64,000 nt of DNA from Marsupella aquatica (taxonomy: Eukaryota > Marchantiophyta), in the NCBI GenBank assembly GCA_973895155.1, contig OZ316897.1:15438001-15502000 (forward strand), given 5' to 3'. The notes under the pieces were generated by a model. The model worked only from the letters and a program-made list of their open reading frames with translations. It was not told where the DNA came from and ran no database searches. Made by a program: the position numbers and the translations under genes. Shown here one piece after another: positions 48,361 to 60,600 of this stretch (its first letter is position 1; every line of letters starts with the position of its first letter).

Positions 48361-48665
48361 GGGGTCTCACCTCGGGGGCCTCAATCCAAGGGGAGTCCCA
48401 TATCACGCTTGAAGTTTTGGGGGAATAAACACCCTAAAAGTTAAGTCAATAATTTTTTTTTAGGAATTTTTATACCCCTAACTTAATGGAATATTCCAAG
48501 AATATTCCTATATATGATTTTAAAAAACCCTATGATTCTTATAATTCTCAAAATTGGATTTAAATAACCCTAATGTTCTTCAAATTTTTTTTGTGAGTAT
48601 TTCACTAAACCCAATAAAAAACCCCTATACTTATTTGCGCGTGATGGGTCGGAAGAAAAGAAGTG
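48361..48665. repeat. Dispersed repeat copy A (about 290 bp family)
   Basis: Begins GGGGTCTCAC and shares CTTATAATTCTCAAAATTGG, CCCTAATGTTCTT and the end CCAATAAAA...CGTGATG with copies B and C. It is the most diverged copy. Confidence 0.75.
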
Positions 48666-48674
48666 AGGACCCCA

Positions 48675-48955
48675 GGGGTCTCACTAATGGATGCCTCCCC
48701 ATCACTTGCGACGTGTTTAGGCCTCAGACCCGCTAAAATGTAAGAATTTTTTTTAGTTTTTCAACCCCTATGAAGTTGGAATATTCCAAAAAATTGGTTA
48801 GAAGGACCCTAATATTCTTATAAGTCTCAAAATTGGATTTAAAAGACCATATTGTTCTTCTGATAAAATTCTTAAGTCTTCTCTTTGAACCAATAAAATG
48901 ACCTTATACTTTGTTGCACGTGATATGACCTTTTTGGGGAAGTGAAACCCCCAAG
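48675..48955. repeat. Dispersed repeat copy B
   Basis: Begins GGGGTCTCACTAATGGATG and ends GGGGAAGTGAAACCCCCAAG. It lies only about 10 bp after copy A in the same orientation. Confidence 0.85.
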
Positions 48956-49404
48956 CCAACGACCAGCCAACAATACTTTGTGGGCATTGCTGATAAAAAC
49001 CGAGTGCAAGAAAAAATAGAGAAGCAGTTTGGGTGGGCAAGCTTTGATTGAGTTGACATATTCAGAACAAACTAAGGTAGAAAAGAACTAATTATCCAAT
49101 TTGCATACATATATTGAATGTCTCATTGTTGATGTTGTAGTTTGCTCAATGGGTCCATTAGATTTTATAGGCTTGGTTCCTTGAAGTACATCTATGTCCC
49201 ACTTCTATACTTAGGTACCTATGACACTCACTAGATATGTACCATTAGATATCAAAATGTCAATGATTGTAACATTTGGTAGATCTTTATTTCTGAATTT
49301 TCCTTTCCTTTTAGGTTGGTAGGGTTTTAATTTTACCTCTTCTTTTGAGTTTGCCCTGGTTCTTTTACTTCTGTCTAGGCATTATCCTGGCTTTATGGAC
49401 ACTT

Positions 49405-49696
49405 GGGGTCTCACTATATGGATGTCTCCCATTCACTTGTGACATTTTTTAGGCCTTGGACCCCCTAAAATGAAAATTTTTAAAATTTCTTTAACCCTAT
49501 TAAATTGGAATATTCTTGAAATATTCTAAAAAATTGGTTAGAAAGACCCTAATGTTCTTATAATTCTCAAAATTGGATTTAAAAGACCCTATTGTTCTTT
49601 TGACAAAATTCTTAAGTCTTCCCTTTGAACCAATAAAATGACCCTATTTTTTTGTCGCACATGATGTGCCATTTTTGAGGAAGTGAAACACCCAAG
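49405..49696. repeat. Dispersed repeat copy C, abutting the 3' end of copia pol
   Basis: Begins GGGGTCTCACTATATGGATG and ends GAGGAAGTGAAACACCCAAG. Closest to copy B (shared AAAAAATTGGTTAGAA and CTTTGAACCAATAAAATGAC). It replaces the sequence expected after RNase H, where the copia 3' LTR should be. Confidence 0.85.
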
Positions 49697-51323
49697 TATG
49701 TACATAATTATAGCTCTATGAAATGATGTCATCACCTCTTTTGCTATTAATAACTCTTTTGTACGTTGTTTGGTGCTTGTACTTTCCAAAGGAATGATTT
49801 TGGTAAAGGCATCAGCGGGATTGAGCTTTCCATCAATCTTGACTAGCTCAAAAGTTTTATCAGACACTGCTTGCCTGATAAAATGGTATCTGATATCAAT
49901 GTGCTTCACCTTGCTATCCATCACCTGGTTAGTAGCCAAGTGAAGAGCACTATGATTATCACAATTTAGAGATATTTTGCCATGCTCTAAACCCATCTCC
50001 ACGATCAATTTGTCCAACCAAATTGCTTCCTTTGCTGCTTCTGCTGCTGCAACATACTCTATTTTTGTAGTAGACTGAGATATACAATTCTGCAAGATAG
50101 ATTTCCAACTGATACAGCCTCCTCCAAGAGTAAATACATACCCAGTTGTAGACCTCCTTGTATCCAGACAGCCTCCATAGTCAGAATCTACATAGCCAAC
50201 TAACGTTCTATCTGATCTAGCATCAAATAGTAATCCATAGTCCTGTGTTCCCTTCAGATACCTGAGAATCCATTTCACAGCTTCCCAATGTACCTTCCCT
50301 GGATTTGACATGAATCTGCTAACCTTGCCCATCGCTAGGGCCTAGTACAAGTCATCAAATACATTAGACTGCCTATTGCCTTCTCATAAGGAATCTTAGC
50401 CATCAGACCTTTCTCCACAGCATTAGTAGGAGAGAAAGCGGATGATAACTTGAAATGTGAAGCTAAAGGAATACCCACTGGCTTACAATTTTTCATGTTG
50501 AATCGTGCAAGTACCTTCCTCACATACTTGCCTTGACTCAAACACAACTGTCCATAATCAGAGTTCCTAAAAATCTCCATACCTAAGATCCTCTTGGCCT
50601 TACCAAGATCCTTCATTTTGAATTCAAAACTCAATTTTGCCTTGAGACTGTCTACCTCAGATTGATCTTTAGCCACAATCAACATGTCATCCACATAGAT
50701 AACCAGAATGATGAAACCAAACACATCATTTTTGACTGATTTTGTATACACACAAGGATTATACACCATCCTTGTAACACCTTGAGCAAACATGAAATCA
50801 TCAAACCACTTGTTCTACTGTCTGGGAGATTGCTTCAATCCATACAAGGACTTGAGCAATCTGCAAACTAAGTTCTCTTGGTCCTTCTTCATAAAGCATA
50901 CTGGCTGTCTCATGAAGATCATCTCTTCCAAGTTGCCATAGAGAAAAGCAGTAACAACATCCATCTGATCCATCACCAGACCAAAAAACACAACAAGCTG
51001 ACACAAGATCCGAATTGTGAAATACTTAGTCACCGGTGAAAAGACCTCATTGTCATCCACTCCTTTCTCCTGCGTGAATCCCTTGGCAACAAGCCTTGCC
51101 TTGAAGATCTTGTCTCCACCCTCTGAAGGACTGTTCTTCAACTTGTAAATCCACTGCTGTCCACCACTTGCTGACCTCTTAGAAGCTCCACCAGCTCCCA
51201 TGTCTTGTTGTCACTCAAAGATTGCAACTCCCTCTGCATTGCTGCATTCCACTCATGCTTCTGCTCTAAAGCACAAGCCTCACTGTACGAAGAAGGCTCT
51301 CCTTCTTCCAAGATCAAAGCCAT
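49697..51323 (-). pseudogene. Copia reverse transcriptase and RNase H, broken
   Basis: Three frames carry recognisable parts. 51323-50815: RT amino-terminal region (ALEQKHEWNAAMQRE, then RLVAKGFTQ, and LYGLKQSPRQ). 50793-50335: the palm with the YVDD catalytic motif in VIYVDDMLIVAKD. 50332 leftward: RNase H with GYVDSDYGGCLDTRRSTTGY and the acidic residues of that fold. Frame breaks lie near 51150, 50800 and 50334. The last codons of the open frame run into repeat copy C. This part copies element RNA into DNA in intact relatives. Confidence 0.9.
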
Positions 51324-51455
51324 ATCATCATCATCAGGTGCAATGTCAATATCATCTAGCTTAGATGAGTCTGCCCATTGACCATACCTGGTAGGAGCTC
51401 TAGTAGAACGACTGGAAGTTCTTCTAGTAGATGAAGACTGATCTGCTGCTGCTGG

Positions 51456-52927
51456 CTAAATTTGAGGTACCCCAACAACAATCTGCTCCTCTTGTTCCAT
51501 CACAGGAACCAGTTCCAAGCCCAGAGCTTCTCCATCTCTCCTGTCATGAACATCATCATGACTAACAACCTGGTCCGGGATGGGAGATTTCCCCTTGTCA
51601 GTATGGGAGTCCTGAGAACTCTCCCCCTCCTTTGATGATCTGGATTCATTAAAGGACACATCTCTACTGACAATTAGCTTACAAGTTACTAGATCCCATA
51701 ATCTATAACCCTTCACACCTTTCTGATAGCCAAGGAAAATGCACTTCTTTGACTTGGACTCCAGCTTGGATCAAAGCTGGGAAGGTGTAAGTACATAAGC
51801 ATCACATCCAAAAATCCTCAGATGTGAGTAATCTGTTGGACGCCCGTTGGGACGCCCGAACCTCATTTCAAATGGCATCTTGAATCCAATAGAATTGGAT
51901 GGAGAAAAATTTATCAAATAAGCTGTAGTGTTGACAACTTCATTCCAAAACTCATGCGATAAGCATGATTGACTCAACATACTCCTCGAGCGGTCCAATA
52001 GTGTTCGGTTGAGTCTCTCAAAAACACCATTTTGTTGTGGAGTATAACTTGTTGTGAGATGGAGGGTAATCCCCTACTCCTTACAATACATTCCAAATTC
52101 ACCAGAACTGTATTCATCGCCATTATCCGATCAAAGATATCTCACCTTTTTACCAGCCTGATACTCAACTTGGGTTTTCCACTCCTTAAAAAGTGGCAAA
52201 AACATCAGACTTACTATGTAGAAAGTATATCCACACATACCTTGAGTAATCGTCTATGAACGTGACATCGTATAACCGTCCAGAATGTGAGGGAGTACGT
52301 AGGGGCTGGACCCCACATATCACTATGTACATACTCAAGTATCTCCTTTTGGTGTGAGTTCCAACTCTGAAGGGTTTCCTGTGCTGCTTCCCAAGTACAC
52401 AATGCTCACAAAATTTCAACTTAGTTACAAGATTACAAATTAGAAAGTAATCCTTTTTTCTGAAGAATAGCCAAATCTTTTTCACTCATGTGGCCCGAAT
52501 GGAAGTGCCACAGCCAGACCGTCTTCTCATGAGATAAGGTTACATTGGCTTCATCACAGACTACATTGCCCTCCAAAACGTATAGATTTTAATGTCTCTT
52601 TCCCTTCAATACAACTTTAGTACCAGTTAAAACTTGAAGGACACCATTAGCAGAACTCCACCGATGGCCATTTACTTCTAAAACTCCAAGTGAAATGAAA
52701 TTTTTCATCATGCTGGGAATATGTCTCACATTCCTCAACGTTCTCACAACACCATCAAACATCTGAAATCTAATAGATCCAAGTCCAACTACTTGACATG
52801 AGATTCTATTTCCCATCAACACTGAACCGTTGGAAACCGTGTAAGAACTGAAAAAATCTCTCCTAGAGCAAATGTGAAAAGTACATGCACTATCTAGAAT
52901 CCAATCATCACTACCTGGATTTGACAC
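51456..52927 (-). pseudogene. Copia protease and integrase, broken
   Basis: 52927-52589 holds the protease with WILDSACTFHIC; the active-site triad reads DSA rather than the DSG or DTG typical of aspartic proteases (DSA also occurs in some copia elements). 52485-52186 covers the pre-integrase and integrase start (CEHCVLGKQHR, HSDMWGP in a neighbouring frame, FIDDYSRYVWIYFL). 51998-51771 continues integrase (AYLINFSPS and FGCDAYV) and 51716-51456 the tail (GYRLWD). Several frame changes and stops. Confidence 0.88.
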
Positions 52928-52951
52928 TATGTTGAGAGCATAACCTTGGCA

Positions 52952-53882
52952 TCACAATATGTCATCATCATCGAGTAAATCTACCTCATGTGCGCTTGAT
53001 GCCGTGTTAGCTGATGCGATAGGGTCCTTTACTCGACAATCCCTTTTCATGTGGCCAGGCTTGCCATATCTCCAACATGCAAGAGGCTTCCTCTCTTGCG
53101 ATTTCCCTCTGGATTTAGATCTCCCCCGTGATATAGATCTAAACGTGTTCTGCCCATTTGTGCGCTGCGCTGGTCTTCCCCGGTTCACGTTCAGCGCAGT
53201 GCCAGAAGAAGATGCTGTCTGTGCTTGACCCAACTTCTTCTGAGCATCATCAGACAGTAATGAGCTCACCACCTCATTATACGAAATGGACTTATAATCT
53301 CTATACAAGAGTACCTATTTCAAGCCCTGATAAGACGGTGATAAGGAGCTTAGCAAAAGCAAGGCCTTATCCCTCATCTTCAACTCCCTTTCCCAGGTTT
53401 GATAGATCCACCGCTAGACTGTCAAACTCATCCATGTGATCCTGCAGCTTGCTCCCTTCCTTGAGCCTGAGGCTCATCAAGAGAGACTTCTTGTACAACC
53501 GGTCTGACGCATCTTCCCGGTAGTACTTCTCTCTTAGAGCCTTAAACAGTGACGCGCAATCCGCATAATCATCTAGTTGCTTGATGATGTGCGGCTTCAG
53601 ATAAAATATCACTGCATTGACAGCAATCATCTGCTCCTGTCTCCACTGCTTCTCTGAGATCTCCTCTTCTCCATCATACTACTCTCGCGAAGAGAGCAGA
53701 TGAGATAAGCCCATGGCCTGAAGAACACCCTTCACTTGCTTCTCCCACAACAAGTAGTTAGTACGGCCATCATACTTCTCCACCTCAAACTTCACTCCTC
53801 CAAATCTAGCCATCTTCCTCTTTTTCCCCACTACCGACAGCTCTGGTAGTAGAATAGCTTCCTCCATTGCACGTCGCACCAA
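52952..53882 (-). pseudogene. Copia gag, broken, zinc knuckle altered
   Basis: 53882-53679 has the gag start (FEVEKYDGRTNYLLWEKQVK); 53630-53367 and 53308-52952 continue it in other frames. The nucleic-acid-binding knuckle reads CWRYGKPGHMKRDC: the second Cys of CX2CX4HX4C is Tyr. A run of basic and Ser residues precedes it. Non-functional. Confidence 0.88.
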
Positions 53883-54527
53883 TGATCATACCGGTGATAC
53901 CTATTCCTCCTCAAACGGTAGCAGCTCCTCCTCAGACTCTCCGTCTGATCGTCGCAATCCCAAAGCTCCACCGACACCAATTCTTCTAGTATCCTCCGAG
54001 TCACTCATATGAAACAATCATGAAAAAACATCTTTTTTTGAACTTCTCATAAAACTCAAAACTCAACACCGCCGCGTAGCCCACAAATCTAGGAGTCCAA
54101 TATTGAAAGCCAAAATCAAAATCAAAATTCGACGAAAAAGTTATTCAAATTTTGGTCGGGGTGGGTAAAACCTTGGGAAACTCCCCCATTTTGATCACCT
54201 CAGAGAATAACCGAAATACCAAGTATAACCCGCGGGATAACCCATCGTCGGAATTGCAATGTGATCGGTGCGCCGCATTGCTAACTCCAGTGGCAACGTC
54301 CTCGCTGAAAAAGAACCAAAAAAGTTACCGTTCGGCGGACAGAATCTTCGTCAGACGGCCAAAAAATAGCTCTCTATTTTTCGGGAATATTCCCGCATAG
54401 TCCGACAGGTCTCACAGGGGTCCGTTCCCCCTGTCCAAGCAGTTAAAATGGAGGGCGGCAGGTCCCGACACTAAAGGAGAAGCAAAGAGGAAGAAAAAAG
54501 CTAACAAATGGGGCCTAAAGGGGGCCC

Positions 54528-55002
54528 TTAAGCCCCTTAAAACCAAAAATATGCCGTATTGATCGCGTGCCCGAAGGGCGTATGGCTGCCTGTGATAGTA
54601 TCCTGGCGGCTGCATATGCAACCGCGTATGCGCGAGTGTGGCCGGGCCGGGGAGTAACGGGGTACGAGGCAGGGTGGCAGGGCACGGCCGGAGGGAGCCT
54701 TCAACAAGAATCGGCGAAGGGGGGAGTGGGGCGTACCCAGGCGCGCCTGCAGCCCAAGGCAGGCTGGCAAACGGGGGTGCGGGGGTACGGGAGGTGGAGG
54801 GGGAGGCCGGGCGTTCGTAAGGGCAACTGCTGGGCGGCAGCTTTCGCGCCGGCCGGCGCTATGGAGGGCCTGAAAAATGGGGTGCGGGGTGGGGAGATAC
54901 TAAGTATGCAAGGCGGCGGGGGAGTATTAGGGTGGATGGGGACCCCTAGGTGTGTATACACACCAAAGGGACTCCTTTAAGCCCCTTAAAGCAACCAAAA
55001 AA
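54528..55002. repeat. GC-rich segment bounded by direct repeats in the copia leader
   Basis: TTAAGCCCCTTAAA with a following ACCAAAAA occurs at 54528-54549 and 54977-55002. Between them lies about 427 bp that is very G-rich on the plus strand, unlike its flanks, and opens a 137-codon spurious-looking ORF. A 16-bp perfect palindrome (GGTGTGTATACACACC) lies at 54949-54964 near the right end. Confidence 0.75.
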
Positions 55003-55700
55003 AATTGCCACTAAATGTGAAGAAAAAACGGGTTACACACCTTGTCGCCGCCGTTTCCAATGAGAAAACAACGAGTTATCGACGGGATATGTTGCCGAAT
55101 CACACCAGCGCCGTCTGCAACTCCAGCACTATAAAAGCTTCCGCCGCGTCGTGTTCACTCTGCGTCAAGTGCCAATCCCGAGCTCAAAACGACCGCCTCG
55201 CCGCGATCAAACCATTGAGCCGTAGCACTTCGCGTTTCTTCCATTGAGTCGGACGTCACAAAGAGAAACCCGGTTCAGATGGGAACAAGCTCCATAGCTT
55301 GTGAAAAAACCTGAACTCCCCCTTCTCTCGTCACGACGCACTCGGTAATAACTCGGCAGCAACTCAGCTACCGAAACGACCAGCTCGCCTCAACCTTCAA
55401 CTTGAGCTACAACATGCGACACCTCCCGCACCGCACAGCTCACACCGTTGAAAAAACGCGAACTCAAGTTTGTCCCCCGAAAACTTGTCTAACACGAATA
55501 AACCCTGAACGACGTAAACTTTGATTCCTCCGCACCACGGATACTGATCAGCGATTTCTAACCACCGTTAGAAAGCCCTCTCACTAACCTATCCGCTCAG
55601 CCACACACATTCAAGTTTCATGCGACGAAACTCTGAATGTATCACCGACAATGAACGCTGGAAAAAACCGTCATGAAAAAACCTAATCACCTCCCAGGCA

Positions 55701-55713
55701 TGCTCTGATACCA
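55701..55713 (-). other. Primer-binding site (initiator tRNA-Met)
   Basis: The minus strand reads TGGTATCAGAGCA two bases after the LTR end, the standard plant copia primer site. Confidence 0.93.
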
Positions 55714-55715
55714 CT

Positions 55716-56061
55716 TGTTGAGCATAGATAACATTCGCAACTGCAAGCCCATGAACCATCCAACACACAAGAGTTAACACAGAGAGATACATAGTTCACC
55801 TCCACATGAGGCTACGTCCATGGAAACACACAAGAGCTTTACTGCACTCTAGGTTGATCGGCCATATATACCAAGCATCCACAACACAAGCTGTCCCTAT
55901 CTCTCAACTAGCTCCGTAACAATGAGTCTAAGTTTCACCCAAGGTCTGGCATCATCCCTGGCTAAATACACAACAACATTGTCTACCGCTAACATTAGTT
56001 AAGTCCTAACTCGAGTTAAACTAACTGTGGTTAGTTCACAAGACTAGAGCAATATCTAACA
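55716..56061 (-). repeat. Copia 5' LTR
   Basis: On the minus strand it starts TGTTAGATATTGC and ends CTCAACA, 346 bp. Homologous to the inverted solo LTR at 47315-47694, with scattered substitutions. Confidence 0.93.
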
Positions 56062-56398
56062 AAATCTATCTTTTGCTTTTTATCCTTTGGTTCTTTGTTT
56101 GGTCTTTTTCTCAAAATTATCCATGGCTGATTAGTTAAAAAAAATAACATATAAAAAATCCATGATTGAAATTAAAACATTATTAGACCATACCCAACCT
56201 GGAGACAAATCACTCATGCAAGAAATCCAATCAAGGGAGAAAAAGCAAAGAGCCGAAAAGCCAAAAGAATCGAGACAAAAGCCCAAGGCAAGAAAAGCCA
56301 AGGAACTAACAAAAGGAGGTCCATGCCGAAAAACGTAGGATGCGGAAAGAGAAGGGAGAGCAAGGTGATACGTACTCGCACCCTGACCATGCCGAACG

Positions 56399-56483
56399 TG
56401 CCTAGAGAGAGGGTATATGTTTAGATCAAACGGTGCCTAGAAAGAGGGTATATTTTTAGATCAAATCGTGCCTAGAAAGAGGG
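56399..56483. repeat. 34-35-bp tandem repeat, 2.5 units
   Basis: Units start at 56399, 56433 and 56468 with GTGCCTAGA(G/A)AGAGGG. The first two continue TATAT(G/T)TTTAGATCAAA. Confidence 0.92.
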
Positions 56484-57461
56484 AAGGAGGTTAAAGGAAG
56501 CAAGGTTGTCTCTCGATCACAACTCGTGCGCAGCAATTTGTCCGACCAACTACGGACAGCTATAGCAGCAGTTCTGGGCATCGATCATCCATCCAATCCC
56601 GATATATGTCAGCCTGGCCAGCATATTATACGTGTTTTGGAGTAATACGCGACCGCTCCTCACTCAATCGAATGCTTCTGCTGGACTTGACCTCACGAGT
56701 CCTCGAATTTGGGGTCCCTCCGACGTGGCCGAATGGTGTACATACGGTTTATGTTGTTGACGAGTTCAGCACTCAAAGTCGTTCCACTTGACTTGATTTA
56801 CGTCACAGCAATGTCAGGACGTGGTTGGAAATGAATTGGACGACAGTAGGTAGGCTGGGATCACATTCAGTGCTCAGTCGTGACTGAAGCCACAAGGGCA
56901 GCTGACGATATATAATTGATATGTGTTCCCACTGCTAGGGCTGCGTATTGGTCTATGTGCTCGCTGTGTGCTTTGCATGTGCTGGTTCAAAAAGTTCAGA
57001 GAATTAAGTCGACGTGTTTTCTAGATTTTTTCTGGCAAACGTCGCTCAAACTCTCGTTTCTAGTCTTCTTGTAGCTGTGTCAATAAATGGCAGCCGAACT
57101 TTGTAGGCATCGATTGGGATCGAGAATTATTTTGGCTGGTAGAGTGGAAATGGAACAAATTTTAGCTAGTCACACTGGAGCCCAAGAAAAATGTACCCAA
57201 GAAAATGTCAGCCGTGTAGGTAGCCCTGTCGATACGTTAACATTTCCCTCTAAAGATTTGCATTTGTTCATCGCTTGATCTGTACAAGACATACGTCCCC
57301 ATTTTTATCTGATAAGGAGACAAGTGGATCAATCTCACCTAAAATTTGGGCTCCATGTACAAACTAGTCGAAACAGCAGCACAAATGCTCGCATTATGCA
57401 TAGCAACCAATGCACGAGAATGTGACCGTACGCACTTCCGTTACTATGTTGCTTCAACGCT

Positions 57462-57662
57462 ATATCCTCCACAATGACTTATTGTAGTGTTATTTCATTA
57501 CGATTCGATTCTTTAACACTTCAAATCTTTTTCTCCCGGCTAACTTTATGTCTACGTGGGCCATATCCTCCACAGTGATCGACTTATTGTAGTGTTATTT
57601 CATTACGATTCGATTCTTTGACACTTCAAATATTTTTTTCCCGGCTAACTTTATATCTACAG
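57462..57662. repeat. Tandem duplication, about 100 bp
   Basis: Copies at 57462-57558 and 57562-57662 share ATATCCTCCACA, GACTTATTGTAGTGTTATTT, CATTACGATTCGATTCTTT and CCCGGCTAACTTTAT, with few differences. Confidence 0.92.
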
Positions 57663-60600
57663 GGCCCTATTTGGTGTAAGTCACAGGTAGCTGGTAAACT
57701 GTACACATACGTAAGGTCCCTGGACGAAGCCGTATGTTTCGGTCAAGAGTTTTCTGCCATTTATTGGAAGTCTCGAGCCGGGCACATCAACTGAATTTGT
57801 CCGATATTTGTATGGCTGAACGAATAGCAAGTGCTATATTAATTGGTATAGCTCCAAATGACATTATTTTGTTTTCAGTTGACCGCTCAAGATATGGTAG
57901 ATAGGCAAAGGTTATGGCTGAGAATATACTTTGCAACACAGGCAACAGGGACTTAAGCGAACTCTCGCTCTCTCTTCTCGGCTCTCCCGTTTCATTGATC
58001 ACGAACTATTAAGACCGGCAGTGAATCGAACCAAATAATGCCCCTTTTTCACGCAACAGACCGACCATCGAATTTCTTCAGAGTGAAAGTGAAGTACGGA
58101 CTGAAAACGATGCCTTCTTCACAGCGTTTGGAGTGGGCTTAAATTTTTGAACATGCTGAATGGACATGATTACGCCTGTGTGCACGTGGGCCTAAGCAGC
58201 TCGACTTTCCTATGTGCGAGTGGAATGCTATATATACATATATATAACAGGTAAGACTCATCACTATGGCATAACATTCTAAACATATCGTCTTCTTACT
58301 TGACACGACATTCCCAAAGCGGTCAGAATATATCCATCTTTTCATCTACAGCTGAGACTTCCCTCGGGACAGTAATGGTCCCGTCCAGCACAGTGAGACT
58401 CACAAAAGGAGCCAAGAATTATTCTCTCGCTGACAAGTCAGTCTCGATGGCACAATTGTCCAGCTAGAGTATATGTTTACCTGCGCTTCTTCATATACTC
58501 TTCTGAAAATTGAGGTGACTGTGATCGGGCCGGGTTCCATACATAGACCACATACACTGCCTCTGTATTTGCATCATCAAGTGAACCTCATCCCACACGT
58601 TTTTAGCTTCATCTCGAGCACCAGCTTACATTACTACTTGTTTACTTCTAGAGATCCAGGAAGCATCACATCCAGGCACTCCCTGACTGAGACCACTGTA
58701 AACTCTCAACAATATCCATGTGATATCTACCTCTTGATAACATTTGTAATGCTATTTCTTAATTACTTAACAATATAAAGACAAACGAGATGCCAGACAT
58801 ATTAGTATAGCAAAGACCTGAGGTGAAATCGATGTAGAGTACTCCACAACACGTTTGAAGTTAATTTAGACTTCCCGCTGGATTCGCCTTTATAATTTAT
58901 ATAAGGTTTTGGACTTTCACTAAAGTATCCACTCGAGGAAATCAAAAGAAAGTTAATCCAACATTTCTAGCTGCTCTAATGTTTGTAAGAAACCTACCTG
59001 TATAAAAATTCATTCAGCGACCTGTTTACATCGTGATTCTGTAGCCCTGTACATGCTCGTGTACATATTGATGCATGTGTGAATCCAAGGACTACCGGGA
59101 GGACAACGCGTGTCCAGAGTGTGCGTGCTTCCAGGGATTACCTCAAGACTTCTAAGAAGTTGAAGTTATTAATTGTTATTACAATGTATGACCAGCTCCA
59201 TAGAGTGAAGGCATACTTAGCCTCTGGTAACATAATTTGTTGATATTTAAACTGTGCGTGTGACAGGCATGTCATCGAATAAGGCCAGGCACGAGGAATC
59301 TGGGTGGGGAGCCCTTCCTGTGAGTAAACAGTGGTATTGGGGCTGGTTTTCCTAATAGAAGCGACTGCTTAATTTCAGGTGAAAGTTTTGCTGGTCGATT
59401 AAATTTTCGGGTAAATTTGTCCCTAGATCTTTCCCTCTTCATGGCATGGCCGGATTTTAATATTCTAGGCTTTCGCATCGATCAGCTATATTTCAAACCA
59501 ATGAACCGCAATGTTTTCTGACTAGTACAAGTACGTTTAACCAACTGAAGGATTTCTTAAGAAGTTCTGCTCCATGAGGAACGAGGCAGCTATAGTCCAC
59601 TCAGCGCTAATATTGAGGTGTCTTGGGCCGAGCTCATGCAAGCATGACTACAAATACTACCTAACGAACAATGGGACTAATAATTTCCAAAGAGAAGTTA
59701 GATAAGTCTACCGTCTATAGTGAAAATCCCTTAGACTGTGACTATCTTCATTACAAGGAAACTATCGTTTTTACAGAATTTCGTTCTCTGAACCTCTATT
59801 TACGTTCTGCACCTCTACTTAAGTTCAGAGTAGATTTGAAGGTCGAGCTATAGCATGATCGAAGAATGATGCGCAACGATCATTGCAAGCATCATTGGAG
59901 TACTGGGCAAAAGGTTACTTGGATCAATGTTCTAAATAGCCTATGGAATCCCTTTGCTTCAGTAGGCCTTCGTCATTGATCGACTGTATTTGAGCGCTTT
60001 CTAGCTGCCAAAAGCTTTACTCATGATCCATTCACTGGATCTGGAGTCAGCCACGACGGTCAAAAGATGGATTTCGGTGACATTGGTAGTCTATAGTAGC
60101 TAGCTGCAGATTCCTATAAAGAAAAAGCCGTATAAGAAAAAAATAGACCTTCAAGTTTTAGCAGAATCCGTACAGACTCTAGGTTAATTACTATACATCT
60201 TGCTTAAACACAAGGCAGATCTACCCCCTTCGCATGTGGGACACACTCCCATTTTGTGGAGGTTTGTTGAGGTTTCTCCTATCATTTCCCGTCTGAACAC
60301 AAGAGAATTGGCAAAATCCCATTCATCACCAAAGGAAAATACAAATCCTCTAGGATTGTCTTTTTGGTAAGTACTATTTGAGAACACCAATATCAAGCTA
60401 GGTGGAAGTTTCACATAAAGTAGGGCAAATTTGATTTCCTACCGGGGCATATGACAGTTTTTCCTTGTGAACAAGAATACGTGCTTTCGATCTGTACGAA
60501 GAATTACATTAAGGTTACGGGGAGTTTGGCATGTGGATGTGGTAGATTAGTGCTGATTGTGGTGAGTATCATAATTAAGGTAACGAAATACCAAATTTGG

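Larger units (their letters stand above)
49697..56061 (-). mobile_element. Ty1/copia LTR retrotransposon, degenerate, 5' LTR only
   Basis: Read on the minus strand: LTR 56061-55716, a 2-base gap, primer-binding site complementary to initiator tRNA-Met (TGGTATCAGAGCA, 55713-55701), a long 1.8-kb leader, then gag, protease, integrase, reverse transcriptase and RNase H in copia order down to about 49700. Stops and frameshifts split every domain. No minus-oriented 3' LTR is found; repeat copy C starts where it should be. Non-autonomous in its present state. Confidence 0.93.

Noticed and set aside
54567-54980. 137-codon Gly-rich plus-strand ORF
   Set aside because: Composition follows the local G-richness, and the opposite strand is equally open. 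It lies in the leader of the copia element.
47315-56061. A single retrotransposon spanning both LTRs
   Set aside because: The two LTRs are in opposite orientation, and the left one has its own target duplication inside another copia fragment.
56399-56483. Short regularly spaced repeats suggesting a CRISPR-like array
   Set aside because: Units are contiguous with no unique spacers, and the window is a plant nuclear genome.
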